A stretch of DNA of 64,000 nt. It comes from Actinoplanes sp. L3-i22. Its GTDB lineage: Bacteria; Actinomycetota; Actinomycetes; Mycobacteriales; Micromonosporaceae. Position numbers and translations under genes: made by a program. The DNA lies in NCBI RefSeq assembly GCF_019704555.1, contig NZ_AP024745.1, positions 11,583,501 to 11,647,500 of the forward strand, read 5' to 3'. Of the stretch, positions 46,640 to 55,855 are shown in pieces. Numbering within the stretch: the stretch's first letter is position 1; each line of letters begins with the position of its first letter. The notes under the pieces were generated by a model. It was not told where the DNA came from. It saw only the letters and a list, made by a program, of their open reading frames with translations, and searched no databases.

Positions 46640-47337
46640 CGGACCAGGAGCAGGCAGCGCAGAGCGGGGTGGTGCCGGCTCAGGCCGGTCCGCCGGCCGA
46701 CGGTCCGTGGGCGGCCTATCTGGCGGCGGCCCGGGATCTGGACGCGGTGCGCCGGGCGGCCAGCACGGTCGCCGGCGAGCAGGCGGCCACGATCGCGACC
46801 GCGCGGCAGGAGCTCGACGCGGTTCGTGCTCGGCTGGCGCCGCAGCGGGCTCGGCTGGTGCGCGATTTCGGCGTACCGGAAATGGATCTGATGCCGTTGG
46901 AGGGCGAGCGGGCAACCGCTCTCGCGGCGGTGACCGGTGGTCCGGGTGCCGTTCTTTCCGCGCTGCGGCAGGCCCGGCTCACCGCGGACGCCGCCGATCA
47001 TGCCTTCATCGGTCCGCTTCCGGCCGGCTCCGGCCGCCCCTGGGCGCGGAATCTGCTGGTCTACGGCCCGTTCGCGGCCGCGGTGCTGTTTGTCCAGATC
47101 ATCCTCTACCTGGTGGCGCCGAGCGGCTCGCTGCCCACCTACACGCTGCTGTGCGGCCTCAGCATGCCGCTGCTCGCCTTCGGCCTGGGGTGGGCCACCA
47201 TCGGCTTCGTCTGGGGCGCTGACGGCGAGCAGGGCGGGCCGCAGGTGGATCGCACGCCGGTGGTGGGCATCGTCGCGTGCCTGACCCCGGTCCTGCTCAC
47301 CTGCATGGGCGTCGGCCTGCAACAGCTGGTCAGCTGA
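46636..47337 (+). CDS. Coiled-coil membrane protein of the FtsK-like module
   Basis: The product has 233 residues. The N-terminal half is helical and probably coiled-coil (YLAAARDLDAVRRAAS, IATARQELDAVRARLAP). Three hydrophobic helices follow near residues 140-160, 168-190 and 208-228. It overlaps the ATPase gene by four bases and lies just before the small hairpin gene. It would be a natural membrane anchor for the otherwise soluble FtsK-like ATPase; this is inference. Confidence 0.7.
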   Translation: MTDQEQAAQSGVVPAQAGPPADGPWAAYLAAARDLDAVRRAASTVAGEQAATIATARQELDAVRARLAPQRARLVRDFGVPEMDLMPLEGERATALAAVTGGPGAVLSALRQARLTADAADHAFIGPLPAGSGRPWARNLLVYGPFAAAVLFVQIILYLVAPSGSLPTYTLLCGLSMPLLAFGLGWATIGFVWGADGEQGGPQVDRTPVVGIVACLTPVLLTCMGVGLQQLVS

Positions 47338-47357
47338 CTCACGAGAGGACGAGAACA

Positions 47358-47618
47358 GTGGCGAACGTCGAAGAGATCAAGGTCAACATCGCCGCCTCGG
47401 TGGACGGCGCGGACCGCGCGATCGCCGGCATCCAGACGGTTTCCGATCAGCTCGACCAGTCCCTGGCCATGCTCCGCCTGACCGCGATCGGCTCGTTCCA
47501 CCCGGCCGCCGCGGCCGCCATCGCCCACCTCGAGCAGGCCCGCACCCGTCTCGACGAGGCGACCCAGCTGACCCGCGCCGCGATGGACTCCGCCAACCAG
47601 TACCGCAGCATGATCTAG
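47358..47618 (+). CDS. Small helical-hairpin protein, WXG100-like in size
   Basis: The product has 86 residues, predicted as two long amphipathic helices (about 8-45 and 52-82) broken by GSFHPAAA in the middle. Length and hairpin shape resemble WXG100/Esx proteins, but there is no WXG motif at the turn and no canonical YxxxD/E export signal at the end, which is NQYRSMI. The GTG at 47358 has GAGAGGA upstream. It is the last gene of the FtsK-like module, the place where a secretion substrate might be encoded. Confidence 0.65.
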   Translation: MANVEEIKVNIAASVDGADRAIAGIQTVSDQLDQSLAMLRLTAIGSFHPAAAAAIAHLEQARTRLDEATQLTRAAMDSANQYRSMI

Positions 47619-47710
47619 TGCGTCCGAGATAGATCAAGATCAACTTCAAGGTCTTTCTTGCCTCGGTCCGCCGGGGTACAGATCGTCGCTCCCGCGGGGA
47701 CCCTTCCGGT

Positions 47711-47743
47711 CTTTGCAGGGCGCGGGGCGCCCAGAACGCAAAG
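47711..47743 (+). terminator. Structured element after the FtsK-like module
   Basis: CTTTGC pairs with GCAAAG around an inner stem GGGCGC/GCGCCC with a GGG loop. It lies about 90 bp after the last gene of the module and could serve as its terminator. Confidence 0.45.
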
Positions 47744-47900
47744 CCCTACAGGGCGACGTCCGAGGGTGGGCACGGTTCAAAAGAACCCACGCGACGCGGC
47801 GGCCACACGAGGTCCAGCCGCGTGTCACGCCCCCGGCTGGCGCTCACGGCTGTTCCCGGCACGCAAAGCAGCCCTGAGCACCAGCCACGACCGCACCCCG

Positions 47901-47984
47901 CGAACCGGCCAGAGCCGCGAGCACCACGCGAACCGGTCAGAGCCGCGAGCACCACGCGAACCGGTCAGAGCCGCGAGCACCGCG
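47901..47984. repeat. Three tandem 28-bp direct repeats
   Basis: The unit CGAACCGGTCAGAGCCGCGA plus GCACCACG occurs at 47901-47928, 47929-47956 and 47957-47984, with one base different in the first copy and one in the third. There are no spacers. Confidence 0.8.
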
Positions 47985-48007
47985 CGGGACCGTGGCCCGA
48001 AACGAGC

Positions 48008-48042
48008 ATGAGCACCCGCCGACCGGGTCGGCTGGTGCTCAT
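48008..48042 (-). terminator. Terminator hairpin after folE
   Basis: Seventeen-base arms (48008-48024 and 48026-48042) pair with a single mismatch. The hairpin begins 17 bp after the folE stop on the minus strand. Confidence 0.7.
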
Positions 48043-48059
48043 GGCTGTGACAAAAGAGC

Positions 48060-48665
48060 TCAGCGGGCGTTTATCAACGCCATCGCCTCGGCCCGGACCT
48101 TGCCGTCGGTCTGGAACGCACCCCGGACCGCCGACGTCACCGTCCGCGCGCCGACCTTGCGGATCCCGCGCATCTCCATGCAAAGGTGCTCGCACTCGAG
48201 GACCACGATCGCCCCGCGCGCGCCCAGCTTCGCCATCAGGAGATCGGCTATCTGCGACGTGAGGCGTTCCTGCACCTGGGGCCGGCGGGCGTAGACCTCG
48301 ACCAGGCGGGCCAGCTTCGACAGCCCGGTGATCCGCCCATCGGTGCCCGGGATGTAGCCGATGCTCGCGACGCCCTTGAACGGCAGCAGGTGGTGCTCGC
48401 ACATGCTCTGCACCTCGATGTCGCGGACCAGGACGAGTTCCTCGTGGTCCGCCTCGAAGGTGGTGGTCAGCACGTCGGCCGGCTCGACCCGCAGGCCGGC
48501 GAAGAGCTCCGCATAGGCGCGGGCGACCCGAGCGGGGGTCCGCTGCAGGCCGTCCCGGTCCGGGTCCTCACCGATCGCGATGAGGATCTCCCGGACCGCC
48601 TTCTCGATCCGCCCGAGGTCGACGGCGTCCTCCACCGGAGTTCCGGTGAGCTTGCCGTCGACCAA
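48060..48665 (-). CDS. folE: GTP cyclohydrolase I
   Basis: The product has 201 residues from a TTG at 48665. FolE is the first enzyme of folate synthesis. The signatures [11 protein letters not shown] (zinc Cys and His), [23 protein letters not shown] and the second zinc cysteine in [10 protein letters not shown] are all present. The frame continues upstream, with plausible coding sequence, to a CTG (48707-48705) that overlaps the ftsH stop as CTGA. A rare CTG start giving 215 residues is therefore possible. Inferred ancestral neighbour folP is 13 kb away. Confidence 0.95.
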   Translation of the reverse strand: MVDGKLTGTPVEDAVDLGRIEKAVREILIAIGEDPDRDGLQRTPARVARAYAELFAGLRVEPADVLTTTFEADHEELVLVRDIEVQSMCEHHLLPFKGVASIGYIPGTDGRITGLSKLARLVEVYARRPQVQERLTSQIADLLMAKLGARGAIVVLECEHLCMEMRGIRKVGARTVTSAVRGAFQTDGKVRAEAMALINAR

Positions 48666-48703
48666 CCGGGCAGCGAGATAATCGATTTCGTCGCGCGTGC
48701 TGA

Positions 48704-50734
48704 TCAGTTACTGCCTTCCACGGCGCCGTTCGCGTTCGGTCCGACCGCGAGCTGCCCGTCCGACTCGGCCTGCGCCTTGAGCTTCTCCCGCTCGGCGGGG
48801 GTCAGCACGGGCGGGGCCTCCGACGGCAGACGCTTGCCGAAACCGTTGAACGGCGACATGGGCGGCCGCTTCTGCACCCGGGCGCAGATCCGGTCCATGT
48901 CCTCGCGGGTGAGCGTCTCTTTCTCGATCAGCTCGAGGACCATCTCGTCCAGGACGTCCCGGTACTCCACCAGGATCTCCCAGGCCTCGTCGTGGGCGAG
49001 CTCGATGAGAGCGCGCACCTCGGCGTCGATGTCGGCCGCGACCGAGTCCGAGTAGTCCCGCTCGTGGCCCATGTTGCGGCCCAGGAACGGCTCGTCCCCG
49101 CTGGTCCCGTACTTCACGGCACCCAGCTTGGAGCTCATGCCGTACTGCGTGACCATGGCACGGGCCAGACCGGACGCCTTCTCGATGTCGTTGCCGGCGC
49201 CGGTGGTGGGCTCGTGGAAGACGAGCTCCTCGGCGGCCCGGCCACCCAGCGCGTACGCCAGGGTGTCGATCATCTCGGCGCGGGTCTGGGTGTACTTGTC
49301 CTCGACCGGCAGGACCAGCGTGTGACCCAGCGAGCGGCCACGCGGCAGGATCGTCACCTTGTGCACCGGAGCGGAGTGCGGCAGCGCGTAGGCGACCAGT
49401 GCGTGTCCACCCTCGTGGTACGCGGTGATCTTCTTCTCGTTGTCGCTCATCGCCCGGGTACGGCGCTCGGGGCCGGCGATGACCCGGTCGATCGCCTCTT
49501 CGAGGAAGTAGTTCGAGATCGCCCGCTTCTCGTTACGCGCGGTGAGAAGCGCGGCCTCGTTGATCACGTTGGCCAGGTCGGCACCGGAGAAGCCCGGCGT
49601 CCGGCGAGCCACCGAGTCGAGGTCGACGTCCGGCGTGAACGGCTTGCCCTTGGCGTGCACCCGGAGGATCGCCTTACGGCCCTCCATGTCCGGGTTGTCC
49701 ACCGGGATCTGCCGGTCGAAACGGCCGGGACGCAGCAGCGCGGGGTCCAGGATGTCGGGCCGGTTGGTGGCCGCGATCAGGATCACGCCACCCTTGGTGT
49801 CGAAGCCGTCCATCTCGACGAGCAGCTGGTTGAGCGTCTGCTCGCGCTCGTCGTGACCGCCGCCCATGCCGGCACCACGGTGCCGGCCGACCGCGTCGAT
49901 CTCGTCGACGAAGACGATCGCCGGAGCGTTCGACTTGGCCTGCTCGAAGAGGTCGCGGACCCGGCTCGCGCCGACACCGACGAACATCTCGACGAAGTCC
50001 GAGCCGGAGATGGAGTAGAAGGGCACGCCGGCCTCGCCGGCGACCGCGCGGGCCAGCAGCGTCTTACCGGTACCCGGCTGACCGAAGAGCAGGACGCCCT
50101 TCGGAATCTTGGCGCCGAGTGCCTGGTACTTCGCCGGGTTCTGCAGGAAGTCCTTGATCTCCTGGAGCTCCTCGACCGCCTCGTCGGCGCCCGCCACATC
50201 GGCGAACGTCGTCTTGGGCGTGTCTTTGGTGATCATCTTCGCTTTGGACTTGCCGAAGTTGAGCACCCGGGAGCCGCCGCCCTGCATCTGCGACATGAAC
50301 AGCAGCAGGAGGACCACCAGAATGGCGATCGGCAGCAGGTTGATCAGCAGACTGAGCAGGATGTTGTCGCCGGAGACGGTCGCATTGATCGTCCCCGTGA
50401 TCCGCCCCGCCGACTTGGCCTGCTCGACGTCATCCCAGATTGCGCTGGTGACCTCGTACGGATACTGGGTCTCGATCTTGTCCGTGCTCTTGCCGTTGAA
50501 CTGCTCGGTGCTCTTGAGATCGATCTGGAGCGTCTGCTCCTTGTCCTTCTGGACGACCTTCTCGATACCGGGCTGGTTCAGACGCTCGAGAGCGACGGAA
50601 GTGTCTACCCGTTGGTAGCTGGGACCGCTGGTGAAGATCGAGCTCAGCGCGACTACGCCGATGATCACCAGAATGATCCAGACCACCGGGCGGCGGAAGA
50701 AACGCGTACGTTCCATACTGTTGTCGGGCGCCAA
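48704..50734 (-). CDS. ftsH: ATP-dependent zinc metalloprotease FtsH
   Basis: The product has 676 residues: a first transmembrane helix (about 16-34), a periplasmic-side domain, a second helix (about 115-135), an AAA+ domain with Walker [10 protein letters not shown] near residue 210 and Walker [11 protein letters not shown], and an M41 protease domain with zinc motif HEGGH near residue 440. It degrades membrane and regulatory proteins. The TTG at 50734 has AGGAGG ten bases upstream. The ATG six codons in (50716) matches the usual family start but lacks an SD at the right distance. Confidence 0.97.
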   Translation of the reverse strand: MAPDNSMERTRFFRRPVVWIILVIIGVVALSSIFTSGPSYQRVDTSVALERLNQPGIEKVVQKDKEQTLQIDLKSTEQFNGKSTDKIETQYPYEVTSAIWDDVEQAKSAGRITGTINATVSGDNILLSLLINLLPIAILVVLLLLFMSQMQGGGSRVLNFGKSKAKMITKDTPKTTFADVAGADEAVEELQEIKDFLQNPAKYQALGAKIPKGVLLFGQPGTGKTLLARAVAGEAGVPFYSISGSDFVEMFVGVGASRVRDLFEQAKSNAPAIVFVDEIDAVGRHRGAGMGGGHDEREQTLNQLLVEMDGFDTKGGVILIAATNRPDILDPALLRPGRFDRQIPVDNPDMEGRKAILRVHAKGKPFTPDVDLDSVARRTPGFSGADLANVINEAALLTARNEKRAISNYFLEEAIDRVIAGPERRTRAMSDNEKKITAYHEGGHALVAYALPHSAPVHKVTILPRGRSLGHTLVLPVEDKYTQTRAEMIDTLAYALGGRAAEELVFHEPTTGAGNDIEKASGLARAMVTQYGMSSKLGAVKYGTSGDEPFLGRNMGHERDYSDSVAADIDAEVRALIELAHDEAWEILVEYRDVLDEMVLELIEKETLTREDMDRICARVQKRPPMSPFNGFGKRLPSEAPPVLTPAEREKLKAQAESDGQLAVGPNANGAVEGSN

Positions 50735-51012
50735 GCGCCCGGACCCTCCTGATCGGCGTCCTGGTCACCTCAACGTGGCCGCCCACCGGCGGCAGCCGGA
50801 ATCAATGCCCCCGTTTGGTGACGGTGAATCACTCCCGGCCCCTCCGGCGCTCGTGACACCACGCCGTCGGTCACTCGACCGTACACCGTGGGCACGGATT
50901 GCGAACCCGTGAGGCCGTAGGGCGAACTCCACGTAACCCCCCGCAATCCGGCGCGTTTCAGCAATAAAACGGTTCATAACCACCATTACTGAGAACACGC
51001 TGAGAAAGCGGT

Positions 51013-51588
51013 TCAGCTACGGGCGTAGACCTCCGGCTTGAGAACCCCCACGTACGGCAACTCGCGGTAACGCTCCGCGAAGTCCAGTCCGTAACCGACC
51101 ACGAACTCGTTGGGGATGTCGAAGCCGACGTAACGGACCGGAACCTGCACCTTGACCGCGTCCGGCTTGCGGAACAGCGCGACCACCTCGACGCTGGCCG
51201 GCTGCCGCGACTCGAGGTACTTCATCAGCCAGGACAGGGTCAGCCCGGAGTCGACGATGTCCTCGACGACCAGCACGTGCCGGCCGGCGATGTCCCGGTC
51301 CAGGTCCTTCAGGATGCGCACCACGCCGGACGAGGTGGTCCCCTGTCCGTACGACGAGACGGCCATGAACTCCATCTCGGTGGACGGGCCCTGCCGTCCC
51401 AGCGAGCGGGCGAAGTCGGCCATGAACATGACCGCGCCCTTCAGCACGCAGACCAGGAGGATGCCGTCCGGAGCGTCGGCGTGGTCCGCGGCCACCTGCT
51501 TCGCCAACTCGTCGATCTTCTCGCGGATCTGCTCCTCCGAGATGATCACGTGGTCGATGTCGGTGTCGTACCAAGAACCATCAGCCAT
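51013..51588 (-). CDS. hpt: Hypoxanthine phosphoribosyltransferase
   Basis: The product has 191 residues. It salvages hypoxanthine and guanine to IMP and GMP using PRPP. It has the PRPP-binding signature VLVVEDIVDSGLT near residue 105, the flexible-loop SSYGQGTTSSG and the C-terminal VGYGLDFAERYRELPYVG. Like actinobacterial enzymes it lies in tilS-hpt-ftsH order on one strand. A 278-bp gap separates it from ftsH and should contain the ftsH promoter. Confidence 0.95.
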   Translation of the reverse strand: MADGSWYDTDIDHVIISEEQIREKIDELAKQVAADHADAPDGILLVCVLKGAVMFMADFARSLGRQGPSTEMEFMAVSSYGQGTTSSGVVRILKDLDRDIAGRHVLVVEDIVDSGLTLSWLMKYLESRQPASVEVVALFRKPDAVKVQVPVRYVGFDIPNEFVVGYGLDFAERYRELPYVGVLKPEVYARS

Positions 51589-51652
51589 GGGCCTAAGCCT
51601 GCCGCATCGAGGTTACCGTTCGTGAAACGGGGCCGGATTCGCTCCGGATCGT

Positions 51653-52627
51653 TCAGCTGACATGGGTCGGAACCACCCGAACGAGGTCGTTCTCCCGTCG
51701 CGCCACGGCGATCCCGCCGGGCAGACACGCCGGCCCCTGCCCGTGCCAGTCGGTCACCAGCGCGTCCAGGGCGGTCACGTGGCCGTACGCCAGCGCGCCC
51801 CCGGGCGCCCCCAGCTCCCGGGCCCACCGGTGCAGCACCCGCCCCCGGATCGCGCCACGCAGCCCGGCCAGCACCGGCACCGCCAGCCCGGCGGCCGACC
51901 GGGCCCGGGCCAGGGCGTCGGCGGCCAGCTCGTCCAGCGTCTCGTTGTCCGCCGCGAGCAGCGCCGCGGTCCGGGCCAGGTTGCCGATCACGGCCGGGCC
52001 CAGCTCGGCGACGAGGGTGGGCAGGGCGGTGCCACGGACGCGGGACCGGGCGTACGCCGGATCGGTGTTGTGCGGATCCTCCCAGGGGGCCAGGCCCAGG
52101 GCGGCACACGCCTTCCGGGTGTCCGCACGGGCCACGTCGAGCAGCGGCCGGCGGAACACCCCGCGCCGCGGCGGCATCCCGGCCAGCCCGCGCGGGCCGG
52201 CGCCCCGGGCCAGCGCCAGCAGCACCGTCTCGGCCTGGTCGTCGCGGGTGTGCCCGAGCAGCACGGCGGCCGCCCCGAGCTCGCCGGCGGCGGTCTCCAG
52301 CGCGGCGTACCGCGCGGTCCGGGCGGCCGCCTCCGGCCCACCGGGCAGGCCGGCGACCGTGACGGTCGACACACTGACCGGATCGAAGCCGGCGTCCCGC
52401 GCCCAGGCGGCGACCGAGCGGGCCCGGCGATCCGAGCCCTCCTGCAGCCCGTGATCCACGGTGACCAGCCCGACCCGGCCGGAGACGAACCGGGCCGCGG
52501 CGGCCAGCGCGAGGGAGTCGGCGCCGCCCGAGCAGGCGACCAGCACCAATGCGCCGGACGGCAGATCCGCCAGGCCGCGACGGACGGCCGTGCGGACCGC
52601 GGCGACCGGCGCCGGGATCCGGGCCAC
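51653..52627 (-). CDS. tilS: tRNA(Ile)-lysidine synthase
   Basis: The product has 324 residues. TilS modifies the anticodon C34 of the AUA-decoding tRNA-Ile. The PP-loop VACSGGADSLAL lies at residues 31-42, followed by VDHGLQ and LLGHTRDDQAETVL, then RPLLDVARADTR. The C-terminal substrate-binding part is short, as is usual in actinobacteria. The GTG at 52627 starts two bases after the stop of the preceding metalloprotease gene. Confidence 0.95.
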   Translation of the reverse strand: MARIPAPVAAVRTAVRRGLADLPSGALVLVACSGGADSLALAAAARFVSGRVGLVTVDHGLQEGSDRRARSVAAWARDAGFDPVSVSTVTVAGLPGGPEAAARTARYAALETAAGELGAAAVLLGHTRDDQAETVLLALARGAGPRGLAGMPPRRGVFRRPLLDVARADTRKACAALGLAPWEDPHNTDPAYARSRVRGTALPTLVAELGPAVIGNLARTAALLAADNETLDELAADALARARSAAGLAVPVLAGLRGAIRGRVLHRWARELGAPGGALAYGHVTALDALVTDWHGQGPACLPGGIAVARRENDLVRVVPTHVS

Positions 52628-52629
52628 GG

Positions 52630-53688
52630 TCAGTCGAGGGCCGGGCGCGCGCCGTGCACCCGCGCCACCCAGGCATCCGGATCGCTGAGCTCCTCCAGCC
52701 AGGGCAGGGTCAGCGGGGACTCGAAGATCTTGTTGAAGCCGTCCATCCCGACCCGCTCGACCACGGCGTGCACGAACTTGTGGCCCTCCGCGTACTGCCG
52801 CATCTTGACGTCCAGGCCGAGCAGCCGGCGCACCGCCTTGTCCAGCGGGTTGCCGCCCTCGCGGCGGCGGTTGAACTTGGCCCGGATCGCCTCGACGCTG
52901 GGGATCACCTCGGGGCCGACGCCGTCCATCACGAACTCGGCGTGGCCTTCCAGCAGGGTCATCAGCGCGGTCAGCCGGTCCAGCACGGCTTTCTGCCCGG
53001 GGGTCTGCACGATGTCCAGCACCGAGACCCGGCTCTCCGAGTCGCGCAGCGCGTCGGAGAGGGTGGCGACGCCGCGGCGCAGCCGCTCCAGCATGTGCTC
53101 GCCGCCCTGCGAGGCGTCGACGAACGCCTGCACCTGGCCGAGGAAGTACCCCCGCATCCAGGGGACCGCGGTGAACTGGGTGCGGTGGGTGACCTCGTGC
53201 AGGCAGACCCAGAGCCGGAAGTCCCGCGGGTCGGCGCCGATCTTGCGCTCGACCTCGACGATGTTCGGCGCGTTCAGCAGCAGCTGGCCGGGGTCGCCGG
53301 AGAACACCTCGTACTGCCCGAGGACGCGGCCGGACAGGTAGGCCAGGATCGTCCCGGCCTGCACGCCGGTCACCCGGGAGCCGATCGCCTCGGCGAACGC
53401 GCCCGGCGGCTTGTCCCCGGAGAGCTTGGTGACCAGCGGATTGATCACCTGTTGGAGGCCGGCGATGTTCACCTTGGCCCAGTCCCGCCGGTCGACCACC
53501 CGGACCGGCGGCACCTCGACCTGGGCGACCAGGCCGGTGAAGGCCGCCACGTGGCCGGCTGCCTCCTCGGTCAGATCCCGCAGCTCGGACACCACCTGAG
53601 CGGCCTCGTCGTAAGAGACCGCCGGGCCTGATTTGGACAGCGCGCCCGCGGTCGCGGCGGCCAGATCCCAGTCAACGAACTGCGCCAT
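52630..53688 (-). CDS. DUF2342 zinc-dependent metalloprotease-like protein
   Basis: The product has 352 residues. This actinobacterial family has a zincin-like HEVTH motif (CLHEVTHRTQF, an HExxH) near residue 160. Other conserved segments are DRRDWAKVNIAGLQQVINPL at the N-terminal side and MTLLEGHAEFVMDGVG in the middle. Some databases describe it as coenzyme-F420-associated. No peptidase activity is demonstrated by the sequence. It lies between dacB and tilS, the usual actinobacterial order. Confidence 0.88.
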   Translation of the reverse strand: MAQFVDWDLAAATAGALSKSGPAVSYDEAAQVVSELRDLTEEAAGHVAAFTGLVAQVEVPPVRVVDRRDWAKVNIAGLQQVINPLVTKLSGDKPPGAFAEAIGSRVTGVQAGTILAYLSGRVLGQYEVFSGDPGQLLLNAPNIVEVERKIGADPRDFRLWVCLHEVTHRTQFTAVPWMRGYFLGQVQAFVDASQGGEHMLERLRRGVATLSDALRDSESRVSVLDIVQTPGQKAVLDRLTALMTLLEGHAEFVMDGVGPEVIPSVEAIRAKFNRRREGGNPLDKAVRRLLGLDVKMRQYAEGHKFVHAVVERVGMDGFNKIFESPLTLPWLEELSDPDAWVARVHGARPALD

Positions 53689-53749
53689 GCAGCCGACAGT
53701 ACCCGCGCGGCTCCATAGCGCACTCCGGTGAAACCCCTAGGACCCCGCG

Positions 53750-55702
53750 CTACGCGCAACCGCAGGCGACCAGGGCCGTCGCCACCTTGTCCAGCGCCGC
53801 CTTGGCGCTGCTCGCGTTCGAGGTGGCGCTCGCCATGATCGCGAAGGAGAGCACCCGCCCGTCCTTGGTGACCAGCACGCCGGCCAGCGTGTTCACGCCG
53901 CTCAGGGTGCCGGTCTTGGCCCGTACGACGCCCTGCGCGGCCTGGTTCGGGCTGGGCGTGACGAACCTGGTCCGCAGCGTGCCGGACCAGCCGGCCACCG
54001 GCAGGCCGTTGAACATCGCGGAGAGCTCCGGCTTGGTGCCGCCGGCCGCCAGGGCCAGCGTCTGGACCAGCAGGGTCGGGCTGATGCCGTTGTGCCGGGA
54101 GAGGCCGCTGCCGTCGTACAGGTCGGCCTCGTCGCCGGGCAGGCCCAGCTCGCGCAGCTTGGCGATCATCGCCTCGGAGGCGCCGTCGAAGCTCGGCTCG
54201 TCCCCGGCGGCCAGCGCGACCTGCCGGGCCATCGTCTCGGCCAGCGTGTTGTCGCTCTGCTGCAGCATCCAGTCCAGGATCTGCACCAGTGGCGGCGACT
54301 CGACCCGGCCCAGCTCCTGACCCGGGGCGACGCCCGCGCCGGCGGCCGCGGAGGCCGGTGCGGAGGCGTCGGCGGCCGGCGCTTCGCCCTTGGCGACCTT
54401 CGACGAGGCCACCCCGAGCTGCTTCGCGAACGCCTTGCCGGCCGACAGCGCCGGGTCGGTGAAGCGCGGGTCGCCGCCGTTCTCGTGGTGCACCGGGGTG
54501 ACCCGGCCGGCGTTGGTCATCAGCGACTGGATCTTGGCCACCTGCCCGTCCGGCGAGACGTCGCCGGACGACCAGCCGAGCGCGGTGGTCGGGCCCTTGA
54601 ACAGCGAGACGTCCACGGTCACCTTGGTGATCGGGGTGTCGCCCATCGCCGTCTTCACCTGCTTGGCCAGCAGATCGAGCCGGGCCGCGCCGGGGAACTG
54701 GCCCTTCGCGTCGATCGACAGGGTCGGGTCGCCGCCCCCGATGATCACGACTTCGCCCGGGTTCTCGCCGGCCACCACCCGGGTGGCCAGCCGGTAGGCC
54801 GGGCCGCGGGCGGCCAGCACGGTCACCGCGGTGAGGATCTTGGTGGTGGACGCCGGGGTGGTCGGGATGTCGGCGTTCTGCGCGTAGAGGACCTGCGACG
54901 ACGCCACGTCCAGGACCGAGACGTGCACGGTCGAGCCCAGCGCCGACGACTTGACCAGCGGATCCAGGACCGCCTTGACCGCGGACGCGCTCGGCGCCTG
55001 GCCCTGCGACGTCGCGGCGGCGAGCACCGGCGTCGGGGTCGGCTCGGGCGTGGTCGCGTTCGGCGTCGGGGTGGTCGCGTCGCCGAACCAGCCGGCGATC
55101 GGGCCCGGCTTCTCCACCAGGCCGACCACCACCACGGCCAGCGCGACGACCACCGCGAGGACGATCGAGGCGACCTTCGTACTGGAAAAGATCCCTGGTC
55201 CGGAATCGGCCGATTCGGTCTCGACGGCCGGTTCGGCGGCGGCCTTCGGCGCCGCGGGTGGCCGGGCGCCGCCGGACAGCGCCGGCACCGCCGGGCGCGC
55301 GGTGTTCAAGGGCACAGAGGCTTTCCCGTACGCGTCCACGCCGCTCGCCGCGGCCGGCGTCGGAGCGGCCGGCGGCCGCACGGGTGGCGGCGCGGCCGGT
55401 GGCGGGGAAGCGGGCTGCGGCGGCGTGGGCTGCGGCGGCGTGGGCTGCGGCGGCTGCGGACCGCTGGGCGGATAGCTCCCGGCCGGTGGGATCGGAACCG
55501 TGGTCTGCGCGTCCGGCGACGGCGGCGGGAAGCTCGCCCAGCCGGGCGCAGCCGTCGGCATGCCCGGAACGCCGGACTTCGGCGGAAGCTGGGACGTGGG
55601 CACGTCGGACCAACCGGGCTGCCTTTTACCGGCATCCGGGTGATTCGCCCCGTCCGACACGCCGCTGTTGTCCGGACCGCTCTGTGAATCTTGCCTCGTC
55701 AC
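53750..55702 (-). CDS. dacB: D-alanyl-D-alanine carboxypeptidase/endopeptidase, PBP4 family
   Basis: The product has 650 residues from the GTG at 55702 (AGGAGG five bases upstream). The cytoplasmic N-terminus (1-170) is strongly Pro-rich with a QPTPP repeat near 85-100. One transmembrane helix (about 178-196) and a Thr/Pro linker lead to the class C penicillin-binding domain. That domain has Ser 285-x-x-Lys 288 (ASTTK), the SxN motif SDN (QQSDNTLAE) and KTG (RAKTGTL). It trims or cleaves peptidoglycan cross-links outside the membrane. The long cytoplasmic tail is unusual for the enzyme but common in these actinobacteria. Confidence 0.93.
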   Translation of the reverse strand: MTRQDSQSGPDNSGVSDGANHPDAGKRQPGWSDVPTSQLPPKSGVPGMPTAAPGWASFPPPSPDAQTTVPIPPAGSYPPSGPQPPQPTPPQPTPPQPASPPPAAPPPVRPPAAPTPAAASGVDAYGKASVPLNTARPAVPALSGGARPPAAPKAAAEPAVETESADSGPGIFSSTKVASIVLAVVVALAVVVVGLVEKPGPIAGWFGDATTPTPNATTPEPTPTPVLAAATSQGQAPSASAVKAVLDPLVKSSALGSTVHVSVLDVASSQVLYAQNADIPTTPASTTKILTAVTVLAARGPAYRLATRVVAGENPGEVVIIGGGDPTLSIDAKGQFPGAARLDLLAKQVKTAMGDTPITKVTVDVSLFKGPTTALGWSSGDVSPDGQVAKIQSLMTNAGRVTPVHHENGGDPRFTDPALSAGKAFAKQLGVASSKVAKGEAPAADASAPASAAAGAGVAPGQELGRVESPPLVQILDWMLQQSDNTLAETMARQVALAAGDEPSFDGASEAMIAKLRELGLPGDEADLYDGSGLSRHNGISPTLLVQTLALAAGGTKPELSAMFNGLPVAGWSGTLRTRFVTPSPNQAAQGVVRAKTGTLSGVNTLAGVLVTKDGRVLSFAIMASATSNASSAKAALDKVATALVACGCA

Positions 55703-55855
55703 ACGCCCCTCCTCGCCCGTGGCGTCAGACTTAGGGGAGACTAGCGACATCCGGCACACCGTTGCGCGCGGATCCTGCGGGCCTGCTTCCACTCCCCCGC
55801 TTCCCCGCCCGGCGGCCCGGTCTAATCAGCGGGCAAGCTTAAGGGGAGCGACATA

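Larger units (their letters stand above)
47619..48059. other. 441-bp intergenic region between the FtsK-like module and folE
   Basis: No gene is seen; frames crossing it have no domain. It contains a structured terminator-like element (47711-47743), three 28-bp direct repeats (47901-47984) and the folE terminator (48008-48042). It is the right-hand junction of the accessory region. No tRNA, integrase or att-like duplication was found. Confidence 0.6.

Noticed and set aside
47901..47984. CRISPR-like array
   Set aside because: The 28-bp units are directly adjacent with no spacers and no cas genes are present.
34871..48059. Interpretation as an active integrative conjugative element
   Set aside because: No integrase, excisionase, relaxase, VirD4 or att-like duplication at a tRNA was found in the interval.
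47619..48059. tRNA or other att-type RNA gene at the right junction
   Set aside because: I could not fold any part into a cloverleaf with T-loop and anticodon features. The visible structures are simple hairpins.
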